Below, piece after piece: positions 26,872 through 35,223 of a DNA stretch of 64,000 nt (position 1 is the stretch's first letter; every line of letters begins with the position of its first letter). Where the stretch lies: positions 1-64,000 of the forward strand of contig JAGALZ010000038.1 of the NCBI GenBank assembly GCA_017848055.1. The letters run 5' to 3'. Source of the DNA: Oscillospiraceae bacterium (GTDB lineage: Bacteria > Bacillota > Clostridia > Oscillospirales > Ruminococcaceae). The position numbers were made by a program, and so were the translations under genes. The notes beneath the pieces are model-generated. The model did no database searches, was not told the DNA's origin, and was given only the letters and a program-made list of their open reading frames with translations.

Positions 26872-27183
26872 CTAATCTCCGCTTATTACGGATTCGAAGA
26901 TATCCTCTTCCCACTTTTCGTGGTTCTCGTCATACACGTTCTGAAGTCTTGATTTATCGGCTGCAAGCTTCTCACGAATCTGAGCCCTGTTTACAAGAAA
27001 CTTATCCTTCTCCTGCGACCTGAACGCTTCAATTTTGGCATCAGCCGCCTGCTTGATATCAGAAGCGACGCTCTGCTCGGATTTTGCGGCATCGTCGATG
27101 ATTCTGTCACGCTCCTGCTCACCCTCACGGAGCATATCATTCGCCTTGCTGTCAATCTCTAAGATTGCTGAAATAATGTCCAT
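26872..27183 (-). CDS. V-type ATPase subunit G/H (peripheral stalk)
   Basis: A 103-residue coiled-coil protein, MDIISAILEIDSKAND then a long Lys/Glu/Ala helix with QEKDKFLVNRAQIREKL. It fits the small stalk partner of subunit E (called H in archaea-type, G in others). The frame extends 14 codons upstream, but ATG at 27183 follows AGGAGA. It is the first gene of the operon; the promoter lies at 27231-27259. The call depends mainly on position and coiled-coil character. Confidence 0.8.
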   Translation of the reverse strand: MDIISAILEIDSKANDMLREGEQERDRIIDDAAKSEQSVASDIKQAADAKIEAFRSQEKDKFLVNRAQIREKLAADKSRLQNVYDENHEKWEEDIFESVISGD

Positions 27184-27230
27184 CAGAGTTCTCCTTTCAG
27201 ACATAAATACATATAATAAATTCAACCTTT

Positions 27231-27259
27231 ATTGTACTCCTTTTTTGTGTTTTTGTCAA
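27231..27259 (-). promoter_or_regulatory. V-ATPase operon promoter
   Basis: Minus-strand TTGACA (27259-27254), 17-base spacer, TACAAT (27236-27231). It is divergent from the CBS-gene promoter 68 bp away. Confidence 0.8.
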
Positions 27260-27326
27260 CGTCTACCCCCACATTCCTACAATGCTGACAAAAATATTTT
27301 TTGTTCACTTTTCGGCTTTTTTCTTA

Positions 27327-27355
27327 TTGACTGGGAGTGAAAAATGTTGTACAAT
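27327..27355 (+). promoter_or_regulatory. Promoter of the CBS-domain gene
   Basis: TTGACT (27327-27332), 17-base spacer, TACAAT (27350-27355); about 80 bases before the ATG at 27435. Confidence 0.75.
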
Positions 27356-27410
27356 ATATTCAGGGGAAAGTTTAATTTTTCCGCCTAAAATACCTTTGGA
27401 AAGGAAGTGT

Positions 27411-27437
27411 CATAAGCCGCTTTTGTGGCATGTTATG
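27411..27437 (+). promoter_or_regulatory. Hairpin covering the CBS-gene start codon
   Basis: CATAA (27411-27415) pairs with TTATG (27433-27437), and GCCGC (27416-27420) with GTGGC (27425-27429, one G:T), leaving a TTTT loop and an ATG bulge. The ribosome binding site AAGGAAG is directly 5' of it and the start ATG is in the 3' arm, so folding would block initiation. Confidence 0.45.
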
Positions 27438-27860
27438 AACATACTGTTTTTCCTTAAACCAAAGTGCGAGGTTGCTCATCTTCACGACGACTGCACAGTT
27501 CGTCAGGCTATTGAAAAGATGCGTTCCTCGGGCTATACTGCGCTTCCTCTCATTGACCGTGAGGGGCACTACATTGCTACTGTTACAGAGGGCGACTTTC
27601 TATGGTTCTCCCTTTCATACAACAGTGACAATATTCTAAGAATTGCAGAGCAGACTCCGCTTACTGCGATAAAGCCAAGGACGATAAACAAGGCTGTCAG
27701 CGTAAATGCAAAGCTTGAAGACCTTCTTCTTATGATGATGAATCAGAACTTTGTTCCAGTTACAGATGACAGAGATATTTTCATCGGCATTATCACAAGA
27801 AGAGATGTTTTGCAGTACTTTTACGACAGACATCAGAAATCCAAGGACTCAGACGAATAA
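27435..27860 (+). CDS. CBS-domain pair protein
   Basis: A 141-residue cytoplasmic protein of two CBS motifs (about 10-65 and 70-135): CTVRQAIEKMRSSGYTALPLID and VNAKLEDLLLMMMNQNFVPVTD, shown here by their cores QAIEKMRSSGYTALPL and LMMMNQNFVPVTD, with IFIGIITRRDVLQYF at the end. CBS pairs bind adenosine nucleotides and regulate partners or report energy or cyclic-nucleotide status. The start is uncertain: AAGGAAG lies 27 bases upstream of ATG 27435, and the stretch between can fold into a hairpin covering the ATG; TTG at 27423 is in frame and better spaced. Monocistronic with promoter and terminator. Confidence 0.82.
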   Translation: MNILFFLKPKCEVAHLHDDCTVRQAIEKMRSSGYTALPLIDREGHYIATVTEGDFLWFSLSYNSDNILRIAEQTPLTAIKPRTINKAVSVNAKLEDLLLMMMNQNFVPVTDDRDIFIGIITRRDVLQYFYDRHQKSKDSDE

Positions 27861-27871
27861 TTCTACATATC

Positions 27872-27903
27872 AAAAGGCAACCTTCATTAAGGCTGCCTTT
27901 TTT
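27872..27903 (+). terminator. Terminator of the CBS-domain gene
   Basis: AAAAGGCA and CCTT pair with AAGG and TGCCTTTT, followed by further T residues; 12 bases after the stop. Confidence 0.85.
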
Positions 27904-27921
27904 CTTTACATACAGCATAAA

Positions 27922-27952
27922 AAATCCGCAGGGGCTTTTCCTCTGCGGATTT
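27922..27952 (-). terminator. Terminator of the dynamin operon
   Basis: Minus-strand hairpin AAATCCGCAG (27952-27943) / CTGCGGATTT (27931-27922) followed by TTTT; 9 bases after the stop of the GTPase gene at 27961. Confidence 0.88.
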
Positions 27953-27960
27953 CGTGTTAT

Positions 27961-29733
27961 TTAATTCTCGTCAAGACTATACTTCACAAGCAGCTTGGAA
28001 GTACCGATAATAGTGCTGTTTGCACTGTCGAGAGTTTCCTTAATAGTATCGTTATCGTAACTGCCCATCATTTCCTTTGCCTGGACGAAGGTATTTCTTC
28101 CGACCTCAATCTGGTGCTCGAAGATACCTTCAAGACGCTTTACGGACTTAGCTTCGAGGTCCTGGTAGGCTGCCTTGATATCCTTGACTGTATTGTTACG
28201 GATATCGTCGTAATTCTCAAGAGCGATATCGATGATATCTGTACGCTTTTTCTTCTTTAAGATATCCTTGAACGAAGACATTGTACCCGACGGGAATGTT
28301 TCGCTTGTGCCTGTCTGGGCAACATTCATAACAGAATGAGCAACCTTCTTCTTTACGTCGCTTAAAATTCTGTCTACGGAATTTGACTGCGAAACAACTG
28401 CAAGGTCGGAAATACCGAGCTTTGTTGCAAGCTGGTCGCTTATCTTTTCCACAAGCTCGTTCATTCTTCCGCTATGGATTTCAAGGCATGTTCTGTATGC
28501 CTCACCAACCTTATCCATAAGGTAGGAATAGAAATACTTTTCAACATCCTCGGCGGCGATATCGTTCTCCGACTCTGTAGGTCTGCATTCGAGCACACTC
28601 TCACGGAGCTTTGCGAAGAACTCGTACATCCAGACCTCAGCCTCCTGCTGCATCTCTAAGATGTTAAGGTGGATTTCAGGCTTTTTTGCCTCGAGGAATG
28701 AATTTATCGTACTGCACTGCTCCTCAAACTCAGCTGTCATTGTTTCAAACTTCTTCTGGTCAAGAGCAGACATATCTGAGAAGATATGAATTTTTGCGTG
28801 AGTTTCTCTGAGCATCTGGTCGAGCATTGCGAGGACTCTCTTCTTTCTGATAATATCCTTCTGCAGGATAATATCACGCTTTAAGGAAACCTCGAACTTC
28901 AGGAACTCTGTTTCATAGTAATCGGCAAAGTCCTTATTTGAAGCACTCGGGATACCTGCCTTACGGCGGTACTCCTCCTCGGCACTGATTCCGTAAACGA
29001 ATGCGTTAGGAACGATTGCCTCACTCTTCTGGGAAATTCTTGCCATAATCTTCTCAACGTCATCTCTTGTACTGAGTGCATCGAGCATATTTACAAGCAC
29101 ATACAGCATACCGAATCTCTGCGGCTGGATATGGCTTGCAAGGTAGAGCTGTTCACTTTCTGAGAACGGCAGGAGCGCACTTGCTACATAGATTATAGCA
29201 TCGGCGTTCATAAGATAGCTGTTTACCTGCTCGTCGAGGTCTTCGATATCCGAAAGGCCCGGTGTATCGACGATTTTGATTTCCTTGAGTATCTGTGCAT
29301 TGTCACGGATATCGAGGTGGTCGATAGGAGCCTCAAGGGTAGGCATAAGCTCCTCGAGCTTTTCTCTTGTAATATCTTCCTTTGCAAGCTTTACCTTACT
29401 GCCGTTTGTAAGGACAGCGGTAATAGAAGGCTCGCCGTAGGAAATCTCATTGATTGTATAGGTTTCGGGTGCGACATTTACAGGCGCAAGGCTTCTTCCC
29501 AAAAGTGCATTTATGATTGTACTCTTGCCTCTTTTGAAGTCGCCGAGGATAACGAGTGTAAACGGCTCGTCGCATCTTCTCTTGATGAGGGCATCCCAGA
29601 CATCGAGTCCTTCCTTGAACTCCACGCCGAGGATATCCGAGAGCCTATCGTTCTTTCTGAGCTCGTCAAGAAAACCTCTTACTTTTGAAATATCTTCTTC
29701 TGCGGATTTATAAATCTGATTATTGATATCCAT
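27961..29733 (-). CDS. Dynamin-like GTPase (short partner)
   Basis: A 590-residue bacterial dynamin-like protein. G1 is GDFKRGKS at 64-71, G2 Thr lies in VAPETYTIN, and G3 DTPG is at 156-159. The G4 position reads NMLD (about 215-218), lacking the usual Lys of T/NKxD. The rest is a helical stalk (about 290-580) without obvious membrane segment. Bacterial dynamins remodel or protect membranes, often acting as unequal pairs. Third and last gene of the operon, 3 bp after the M48-like gene, with GGGGGTG before the ATG. Its larger partner is at 30792. Confidence 0.88.
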   Translation of the reverse strand: MDINNQIYKSAEEDISKVRGFLDELRKNDRLSDILGVEFKEGLDVWDALIKRRCDEPFTLVILGDFKRGKSTIINALLGRSLAPVNVAPETYTINEISYGEPSITAVLTNGSKVKLAKEDITREKLEELMPTLEAPIDHLDIRDNAQILKEIKIVDTPGLSDIEDLDEQVNSYLMNADAIIYVASALLPFSESEQLYLASHIQPQRFGMLYVLVNMLDALSTRDDVEKIMARISQKSEAIVPNAFVYGISAEEEYRRKAGIPSASNKDFADYYETEFLKFEVSLKRDIILQKDIIRKKRVLAMLDQMLRETHAKIHIFSDMSALDQKKFETMTAEFEEQCSTINSFLEAKKPEIHLNILEMQQEAEVWMYEFFAKLRESVLECRPTESENDIAAEDVEKYFYSYLMDKVGEAYRTCLEIHSGRMNELVEKISDQLATKLGISDLAVVSQSNSVDRILSDVKKKVAHSVMNVAQTGTSETFPSGTMSSFKDILKKKKRTDIIDIALENYDDIRNNTVKDIKAAYQDLEAKSVKRLEGIFEHQIEVGRNTFVQAKEMMGSYDNDTIKETLDSANSTIIGTSKLLVKYSLDEN

Positions 29734-29736
29734 CTT

Positions 29737-30747
29737 TTACACCCCCGCAGTTGAAGTTCCGAGAATAAAGTTGCAGCGTACATCGCAGAGCTGGCCGTTT
29801 ATAACGTTGAGACCTTCGCTTGAAAGCTCGCTTCTCCAGTTATAAAGCAAATCGCAGTTTAAAAACTCTACTGCTGCAAGAATTCTTCTCTCGTCGTCTG
29901 TTGTATCTCTATCCACTCTGATGTTCCTTGCAGGTGCATAGTGGATGTTCTGTGCCATTGTAACAATTCTCTCGAAATTGAGGTCCTTCATTGTTCTGCT
30001 GTAGAAGTCAATGTATCCCTTTTCGTAGAGTCCTGCGATAATTTCGGCATATCTTTCCGGCTCGTCACAGCAAATCATACCTGCTCTGTCGGCGGTTACA
30101 TCGGCAAGCTTTACCCACTGTGCGAGTGTGTAAAGAAGCTGGTTGCTTACAGGGAGCTTATATGACTGCTCGACCGGCACAAAGCCACGGTTGTCGCAGT
30201 TGAAGTACTTATATGCGAGATTATATGTGCAGTGGTGGTTCTGGATACGTCCGCACTCACTGCCGATGAGCACCTGGAGCTCATCCTTATCGCACATATC
30301 AACGAGTGCCTTTGTAATTACGATACAAGGCTCGATGATATCGCTTGCGATAGAATAAATAATTTTCTTGTCTATATCGTCTCTGACGAATACAGTAGGG
30401 AGATTAAGCTCGAGTCTTGAAGCACACAGCTTTGCTATCTCGTATACCTCGGGGTACTTGAGAGAGCCTGCCTGGTTGACCTTCAAAAACAGAAGCTTTG
30501 CTTCCTCGGTTACGTCCTGTGAGTTTATTGCCTTTGCAAGCTTTGCCCAGCCAGAAAGACCTGTTATCTTCTGTCTGAGAGCAAAATCAGCGTCGAAGGC
30601 ATAGTCGAGCACGCCGTCAACAACGTGGTTGCTGAAGGAACGTGTATATGCAAGGAGATACGAACGGAAGCTTGTATCTATTTTAAGAAGCGGATTGTTT
30701 ACTTCTCCCTCTGATTCAATAGCGAACTTGCTGAAAGAATCAATCAT
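29737..30747 (-). CDS. M48-like protein with decayed HExxH motif
   Basis: A 336-residue protein whose 95-230 region matches the M48 (HtpX/Ste24-like) peptidase core: PEVYEIAKLCASRLELNLPTV, then DELQVLIGSECGRIQNHH, then ADVTADRAGM. Where active members have HELGH, this has SECGR (163-167): both zinc-binding His are lost, the Glu stays, and the later ADRAG motif is kept. So it is probably a non-catalytic fold member. No signal peptide or membrane segment is clear, unlike HtpX. It sits between two dynamin-like GTPases with gaps of 3 and 44 bp, so it likely works with them (inference). Confidence 0.72.
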   Translation of the reverse strand: MIDSFSKFAIESEGEVNNPLLKIDTSFRSYLLAYTRSFSNHVVDGVLDYAFDADFALRQKITGLSGWAKLAKAINSQDVTEEAKLLFLKVNQAGSLKYPEVYEIAKLCASRLELNLPTVFVRDDIDKKIIYSIASDIIEPCIVITKALVDMCDKDELQVLIGSECGRIQNHHCTYNLAYKYFNCDNRGFVPVEQSYKLPVSNQLLYTLAQWVKLADVTADRAGMICCDEPERYAEIIAGLYEKGYIDFYSRTMKDLNFERIVTMAQNIHYAPARNIRVDRDTTDDERRILAAVEFLNCDLLYNWRSELSSEGLNVINGQLCDVRCNFILGTSTAGV

Positions 30748-30791
30748 CGGTGGTTTCCTCCTAAATCAAAATTTCTGCGGTATCAAGGTCT

Positions 30792-32876
30792 TTACTCAGC
30801 CTTTTCGTTCTCCTCTGCAGCAGGCTCGTCGTTATTTGCAACGAGTGCCTTATGGAGAATGTAGGCATCAGCAAGGATGTTGCTTGTATGAGCGACAATT
30901 CCCTGGAGTCTTTCCTTTTCCTTTTCAGAAACCATCTTCTTTTCCATCTTAAGCTCGTTTAAGCTGTTGAGGGTTTTCTGTGTATCCTTGAGTATGATTT
31001 CAGTTTCCTGCTCAATCTTATTCTTGAGGCTTTCGAATGCGGTAAATACCTGCTGACGGACTGTTTCGGAGAAGTCTGTTGTCAGCTTCATTTCGTGGAA
31101 CTGCTTTCTTACCTGTGTCTTGAAGTCGGACTTATACTTTTCGATTCTTTCCTGTGCGAGGAACTTATCTACGGCAAACTTACCTGAGAATGTACCTGCA
31201 AGACCTGCGAATGCGATAACGAAAAGTGTAATCGGAGAGAATGCTGCGGCAATTCCGAGAGCTGCTGTTGCGTACTGTGCTGCGAAGAATGTAGCATAGA
31301 AGCTTGTAGCACCTGTGATACCGCCGAGCAGAGCGCCCTTGATACCTGCTTCTCTGAAGCCGATAAACAGAGCACCGATACCCGAAGCGCCGATAGCCGA
31401 GCCGATAATCTGGTCAACGCCTCTTCCTGAGTTATTAACCTTATCGTCGATATCAAACATCTTCTGGATTCTGTTTACGTTGCGGAAGAACTCATCCTCG
31501 AAGGACTGGAGTCTTTCAGCCTCGTCGCTGAGGGCAACGTTGATTGAGTTCTGAATCTGCTCACAGATGAGCTGAGCTCTTGTTTCGATATTCTCACGAA
31601 TTTTATCGACAAGCTTTCCGTGAACGACCTTGAGCTTATCACGCTTTAAGTCATTAGGGTTAATCTGGTAGGAATCGATAACCTGCATAGCAGTTGCTTC
31701 AATCTGAGTCCAGTAGTCCTCGAGAAGCGGACGCAGGCCGTCGTATACCTGATTTGCGGCATCGTTAATCTTTACGAACTCTGCACGCTTTTTATTTCTG
31801 ATTTCTTCAATCTCCTCGATAGCGCTCTTATAGCGTACCATAAACTCATCGTTTTCCATCATAAGTGCATTCTTACGAAGTGCAACGGAATTGAGAACCT
31901 CGGTACCGCTGTTAATGAGCTTATTTGCGATAATCTGGAGAGTGATTGTACCTCTTTCCTTGGTGAGCATATTTTCCAGCACGCTTTCAAACTGAGGGAA
32001 ATTACTTTCCTCGAGCATCTGCTGGTCGCCGTTCATCTTAGCGATAAGTGCCTTCTTAGCGTAAACGCCGATAACCTTAGGAACGCCGATTTTTCTCTGG
32101 TAAACGGCAAATTCCTTTGAGTCCTCGCCCATTACCTTCTTTGCCTTATCCATTACGTACTTTTCAATTCTTGTACGGACGGTATCAACAATTCTGTCCT
32201 CGTCGTCCTTGCTGAAGGTGCCGAAGCAGTTTACGATAAAGATAATTCTTCCCACGTCGGATGAGAGCATCTTCTTTTCAAGAAACTCCTTTTCAAACTG
32301 TGAGAATGGTGAGTTTGCGCTGATTACGAATACAGCGGCGTCAATTTCAGGGAGAATAGACAGAGTAACGTTTGTCATCTGCTCGTCGTCGTTAAGACCC
32401 GGAGTGTCGATGATATCAACGTTATTCTTACAAAACTCTGTATCGTAGTAAACAGTAGCTTCCTTAACGGTTTCAGCCTTCTGCTCCGACTCGAAGGTAA
32501 GCTTAGTTACATAGTCCTGGAGATTGCTGATTGGCACCTTCTCGCAGCTTCCGTCCTTATACTCAACGGAAACATACGGAGTATCGTTGTATGTAACTCT
32601 GTTGAGAGTAGCGGTTGCAGGCAACACGTCGGCAGGAAGAATCTCCTGACCTAAGAGTGCATTGATAAGAGTACTCTTTCCTCTCTTGAACTCACCGACA
32701 ATAGCTACCTCGAAATGCTCGTCGGCAACCTTGTCGATAGTATCACGGATAGAAACGGCAGTATTGGTAAGTGACAGGTCATAGCTGTACTCCAAAAGCT
32801 CGTGAAGCTTTTTTGAAAGCGTTTCTACAGTTTCTCTGTAAGCCGAGTAGCTTCCGTAATTAAGCAGTTTATCCAT
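30792..32876 (-). CDS. Dynamin-like GTPase (long partner, membrane hairpin)
   Basis: A 694-residue dynamin-like protein. G1 is GEFKRGKS (61-68), G2 region LPATATLNR, G3 DTPG (157-160). The G4 site reads NCFG (about 216-219), again non-canonical. A hydrophobic, glycine/alanine-rich stretch at about 490-565 can form a membrane paddle or hairpin, as in bacterial dynamin BDLP. Long coiled coils lie on both sides. ATG at 32876 (MDKLLNYG) is preferred; the longer open frame adds a cysteine-rich unlikely extension and has no ribosome binding site. First gene of the three-gene operon, promoter at 32965-32994. Confidence 0.88.
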   Translation of the reverse strand: MDKLLNYGSYSAYRETVETLSKKLHELLEYSYDLSLTNTAVSIRDTIDKVADEHFEVAIVGEFKRGKSTLINALLGQEILPADVLPATATLNRVTYNDTPYVSVEYKDGSCEKVPISNLQDYVTKLTFESEQKAETVKEATVYYDTEFCKNNVDIIDTPGLNDDEQMTNVTLSILPEIDAAVFVISANSPFSQFEKEFLEKKMLSSDVGRIIFIVNCFGTFSKDDEDRIVDTVRTRIEKYVMDKAKKVMGEDSKEFAVYQRKIGVPKVIGVYAKKALIAKMNGDQQMLEESNFPQFESVLENMLTKERGTITLQIIANKLINSGTEVLNSVALRKNALMMENDEFMVRYKSAIEEIEEIRNKKRAEFVKINDAANQVYDGLRPLLEDYWTQIEATAMQVIDSYQINPNDLKRDKLKVVHGKLVDKIRENIETRAQLICEQIQNSINVALSDEAERLQSFEDEFFRNVNRIQKMFDIDDKVNNSGRGVDQIIGSAIGASGIGALFIGFREAGIKGALLGGITGATSFYATFFAAQYATAALGIAAAFSPITLFVIAFAGLAGTFSGKFAVDKFLAQERIEKYKSDFKTQVRKQFHEMKLTTDFSETVRQQVFTAFESLKNKIEQETEIILKDTQKTLNSLNELKMEKKMVSEKEKERLQGIVAHTSNILADAYILHKALVANNDEPAAEENEKAE

Positions 32877-32964
32877 CTTTTCATTCAGCCCCCTGAACAG
32901 TAAAATTATGTATAGTTCGATAAAATCTTCTATTATCATCCACAAGATATAGTATACAACACTA

Positions 32965-32994
32965 ATTATACCACACATTTTACACATTCGTCAA
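32965..32994 (-). promoter_or_regulatory. Dynamin operon promoter
   Basis: Minus-strand TTGACG (32994-32989), 18-base spacer, TATAAT (32970-32965); about 90 bases before the ATG at 32876. Confidence 0.75.
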
Positions 32995-33073
32995 TATATT
33001 TACTAAATGTTTTGACCCTCACCATATAGAAATATGCGGTGCATTTTTGTGCAACTTTTCGGTTATACACGCA

Positions 33074-33114
33074 AAAAGAAAAGCCGTCGGCGGATTTTCG
33101 TCCGCAGGCGGCTT
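33074..33114 (-). terminator. Terminator of potABCD
   Basis: Minus-strand hairpin with arms 33114-33101 and 33094-33081 (one mismatch, one wobble), then TTTTCTTTTT; seven bases after the potD stop. Confidence 0.85.
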
Positions 33115-33121
33115 AAAAGCT

Positions 33122-34402
33122 TTAGAAAATATCCTTTTTGTTCTTGATGTGTCGTCTTATAAGGATTACGATAACCGCCAGCAGGCAGGCTACAAGAAAT
33201 ACAGGCATAAGCCATCTGCTTGTAGTTTCGTCCTCTGCAGACTTCATCTGAGTCCACAAATCCTGCATTGTCTTGCTTGCCTCATCGGAGAGGTTTACAA
33301 AAACGGTCATATGCTCCTTTACCTCGTCGCTTGGATAAGAAACAGGGTCGTTTCTCACTTCCTCGTCGAGCATATCATAAGCGGCACTATGCGGTGTTGA
33401 GTAGCAGATATAGTCGATGTTTGCATAGGCTATATCCGGCTCGCACATAAAGTTTATGAACATCTCGGCAGCTTCCTTCTGCTTGGATGAGGTCGGGATA
33501 CACATAGCGTCAACGAAGAGGTTTGTACCGCTCTTCGGAACTACAAATCCGAGGTCTTCGTTTTCGTCCATAATCATAAGTGCGTCACCTGCGTAATAAG
33601 GAGCGATAAGGGCATCGCCTGCGCCCATCTTATCGAAGATTTCATCCATTACATACGCCTGAACGATTTTCTTCTGGTCCTTGAGAAGCTCTGCTGCCTC
33701 TTCAAGCTCCTTTTCATTCTCGGTATTGAGAGAATAGCCGAGCATGATTTCAGCGATTGCGAATGCATCTCTTGGGTTATCGAACATCAGAATCTGGTCT
33801 GCATAGTCCTCGTTCCAGAGAATGTCCCAGTCGATATCCTCAGGGGCAACGTCGATAACGGTTGTATCGTAGATAATACCTACCGTACCCCATGTATAAG
33901 GAACGGAATACTCGTTCTGAGGGTCATACTCGAGGTTTCTGAAGTCGTCCATAATATACTTGTAATTAGGGATATTGTTCATATCGATTTTCTGAACCAT
34001 ATCCTCCTTAATCATCTTGGAAATCATATAATCGGACGGAATGATAACGTCATAGCTTACTCCGCCGCCCTTAAGCTTTGCGTAAAGCTCCTCGTTTGTA
34101 GCGAAGGTTGTGTAGTTTACCTTGATACCGGTAAGCTCCTCAAACTCTGTGAGGATATCGAGGGTACCCTCCTCTTCACCGATACAGATATATTCGCCCC
34201 AGTTATAGACGTTGATTTCGACATCGTCGCCCTTGAAGCGGGTATAATAGTCCTCGTCGGCAATTGTGAGAGTCTGCTCTACAACTTCCTCCTCGCCTTC
34301 TTCCTCGGCGTTATCGGAGTCGCTTGCACAGCCTGAAAGCATGGATGCAAACAGCACGGTGCTCAGGAGCAATGAGAGATATTTCTTCTTGTTCTTCATC
34401 AT
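33122..34402 (-). CDS. potD: Spermidine/putrescine-binding lipoprotein PotD, with C-terminal membrane anchor
   Basis: A 426-residue substrate-binding protein. The signal peptide ends in the lipobox LSGC (about residues 22-25), followed by an acidic linker and the PotD fold with INVYNWGEYI, the conserved NWxxY start of the family, and IPTSSKQKEAAEMFINFM. Unusually, the C-terminus has a second anchor, LMPVFLVACLLAVIVILI followed by Arg/Lys-rich RRHIKNKK, so the protein can be held at both ends. It delivers polyamines to PotBC. ATGA overlap with potC; last gene of potABCD. Confidence 0.92.
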   Translation of the reverse strand: MMKNKKKYLSLLLSTVLFASMLSGCASDSDNAEEEGEEEVVEQTLTIADEDYYTRFKGDDVEINVYNWGEYICIGEEEGTLDILTEFEELTGIKVNYTTFATNEELYAKLKGGGVSYDVIIPSDYMISKMIKEDMVQKIDMNNIPNYKYIMDDFRNLEYDPQNEYSVPYTWGTVGIIYDTTVIDVAPEDIDWDILWNEDYADQILMFDNPRDAFAIAEIMLGYSLNTENEKELEEAAELLKDQKKIVQAYVMDEIFDKMGAGDALIAPYYAGDALMIMDENEDLGFVVPKSGTNLFVDAMCIPTSSKQKEAAEMFINFMCEPDIAYANIDYICYSTPHSAAYDMLDEEVRNDPVSYPSDEVKEHMTVFVNLSDEASKTMQDLWTQMKSAEDETTSRWLMPVFLVACLLAVIVILIRRHIKNKKDIF

Positions 34403-35211
34403 TCTCTTGCTCCTCCCTTATATGCGGCATTACGCTTTGCAGTTCTGTTCTCGATAACATTCTTGACAATAAGCACTATAACAACTACCAGGAAGATGAT
34501 TGTTGAGAGCGCATTGATTTCAGGTGAAACCTTACGTCTTGTCATGGAATAGATAGTGATAGGGAGAGTCTGCGAAGTAGAGCCGCTTGTAAAGTAGCTG
34601 ATTACAAAGTCGTCAAGCGAGTATGTAAATGCCATAAGGAAGCCCGAGATTACACCCGGCATGATTTCGGGCAGGATTACCTTTCTGAAAGCCTGGAACG
34701 GGCTGCAGCCCAAATCCTGTGCTGCTTCATAGAGGTGCGGGTCCATCTGCTTGAACTTCGGCATAATATTGAGTATTACATATGGCACGTTGAAGGTGAT
34801 ATGAGCAATAAGGAGTGTTACAAAGCCGAACTCAAGATTCATTCTTGCGGCAAAGAACACGAACAGAAGCATCATAGATACACCTGTTACGATTTCAGGG
34901 TTGATGATAGGCATATTTGTGATATTGAGCACAACTGCCTTAGGAACCTTTCTCATACTGTTGATACCGATTGCGGCAAGTGTTCCGAGAATTGTCGAGA
35001 TGATACTTGCTATAACTGCAATGATGATGGTATTTATGAGTGATGAGATAATAATCTTGTTATGGAAAAGCTTCTCGTACCAGTCGAGTGTAAAGCCGGA
35101 GAACACGCTTCGGCTCTTTGTTTCGTTGAAGGAGAACACGATAAGCACGAAGATTGGTGCATAGAGGAACACAAGAACCACTGCAAACCAGATTTTACCC
35201 AGTCTTTTCAT
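34399..35211 (-). CDS. potC: Spermidine/putrescine ABC transporter permease PotC
   Basis: A 270-residue inner-membrane permease with about six membrane segments and the cytoplasmic EAA loop AAQDLGCSPFQAFRKVILPEIMPG, whose core AAQDLGCSPFQAFRKV contacts PotA. Family feature FSLDDFVIS appears as YSLDDFVISYFT. It overlaps potD by 4 bp and lies 12 bp after potB. Confidence 0.93.
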   Translation of the reverse strand: MKRLGKIWFAVVLVFLYAPIFVLIVFSFNETKSRSVFSGFTLDWYEKLFHNKIIISSLINTIIIAVIASIISTILGTLAAIGINSMRKVPKAVVLNITNMPIINPEIVTGVSMMLLFVFFAARMNLEFGFVTLLIAHITFNVPYVILNIMPKFKQMDPHLYEAAQDLGCSPFQAFRKVILPEIMPGVISGFLMAFTYSLDDFVISYFTSGSTSQTLPITIYSMTRRKVSPEINALSTIIFLVVVIVLIVKNVIENRTAKRNAAYKGGARE

Positions 35212-35223
35212 CTTCGCACCTCC

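Noticed and set aside
29737..30747. An active HtpX-type protease
   Set aside because: Both His residues of HExxH are missing and no membrane segments are apparent, so an active peptidase is unlikely.
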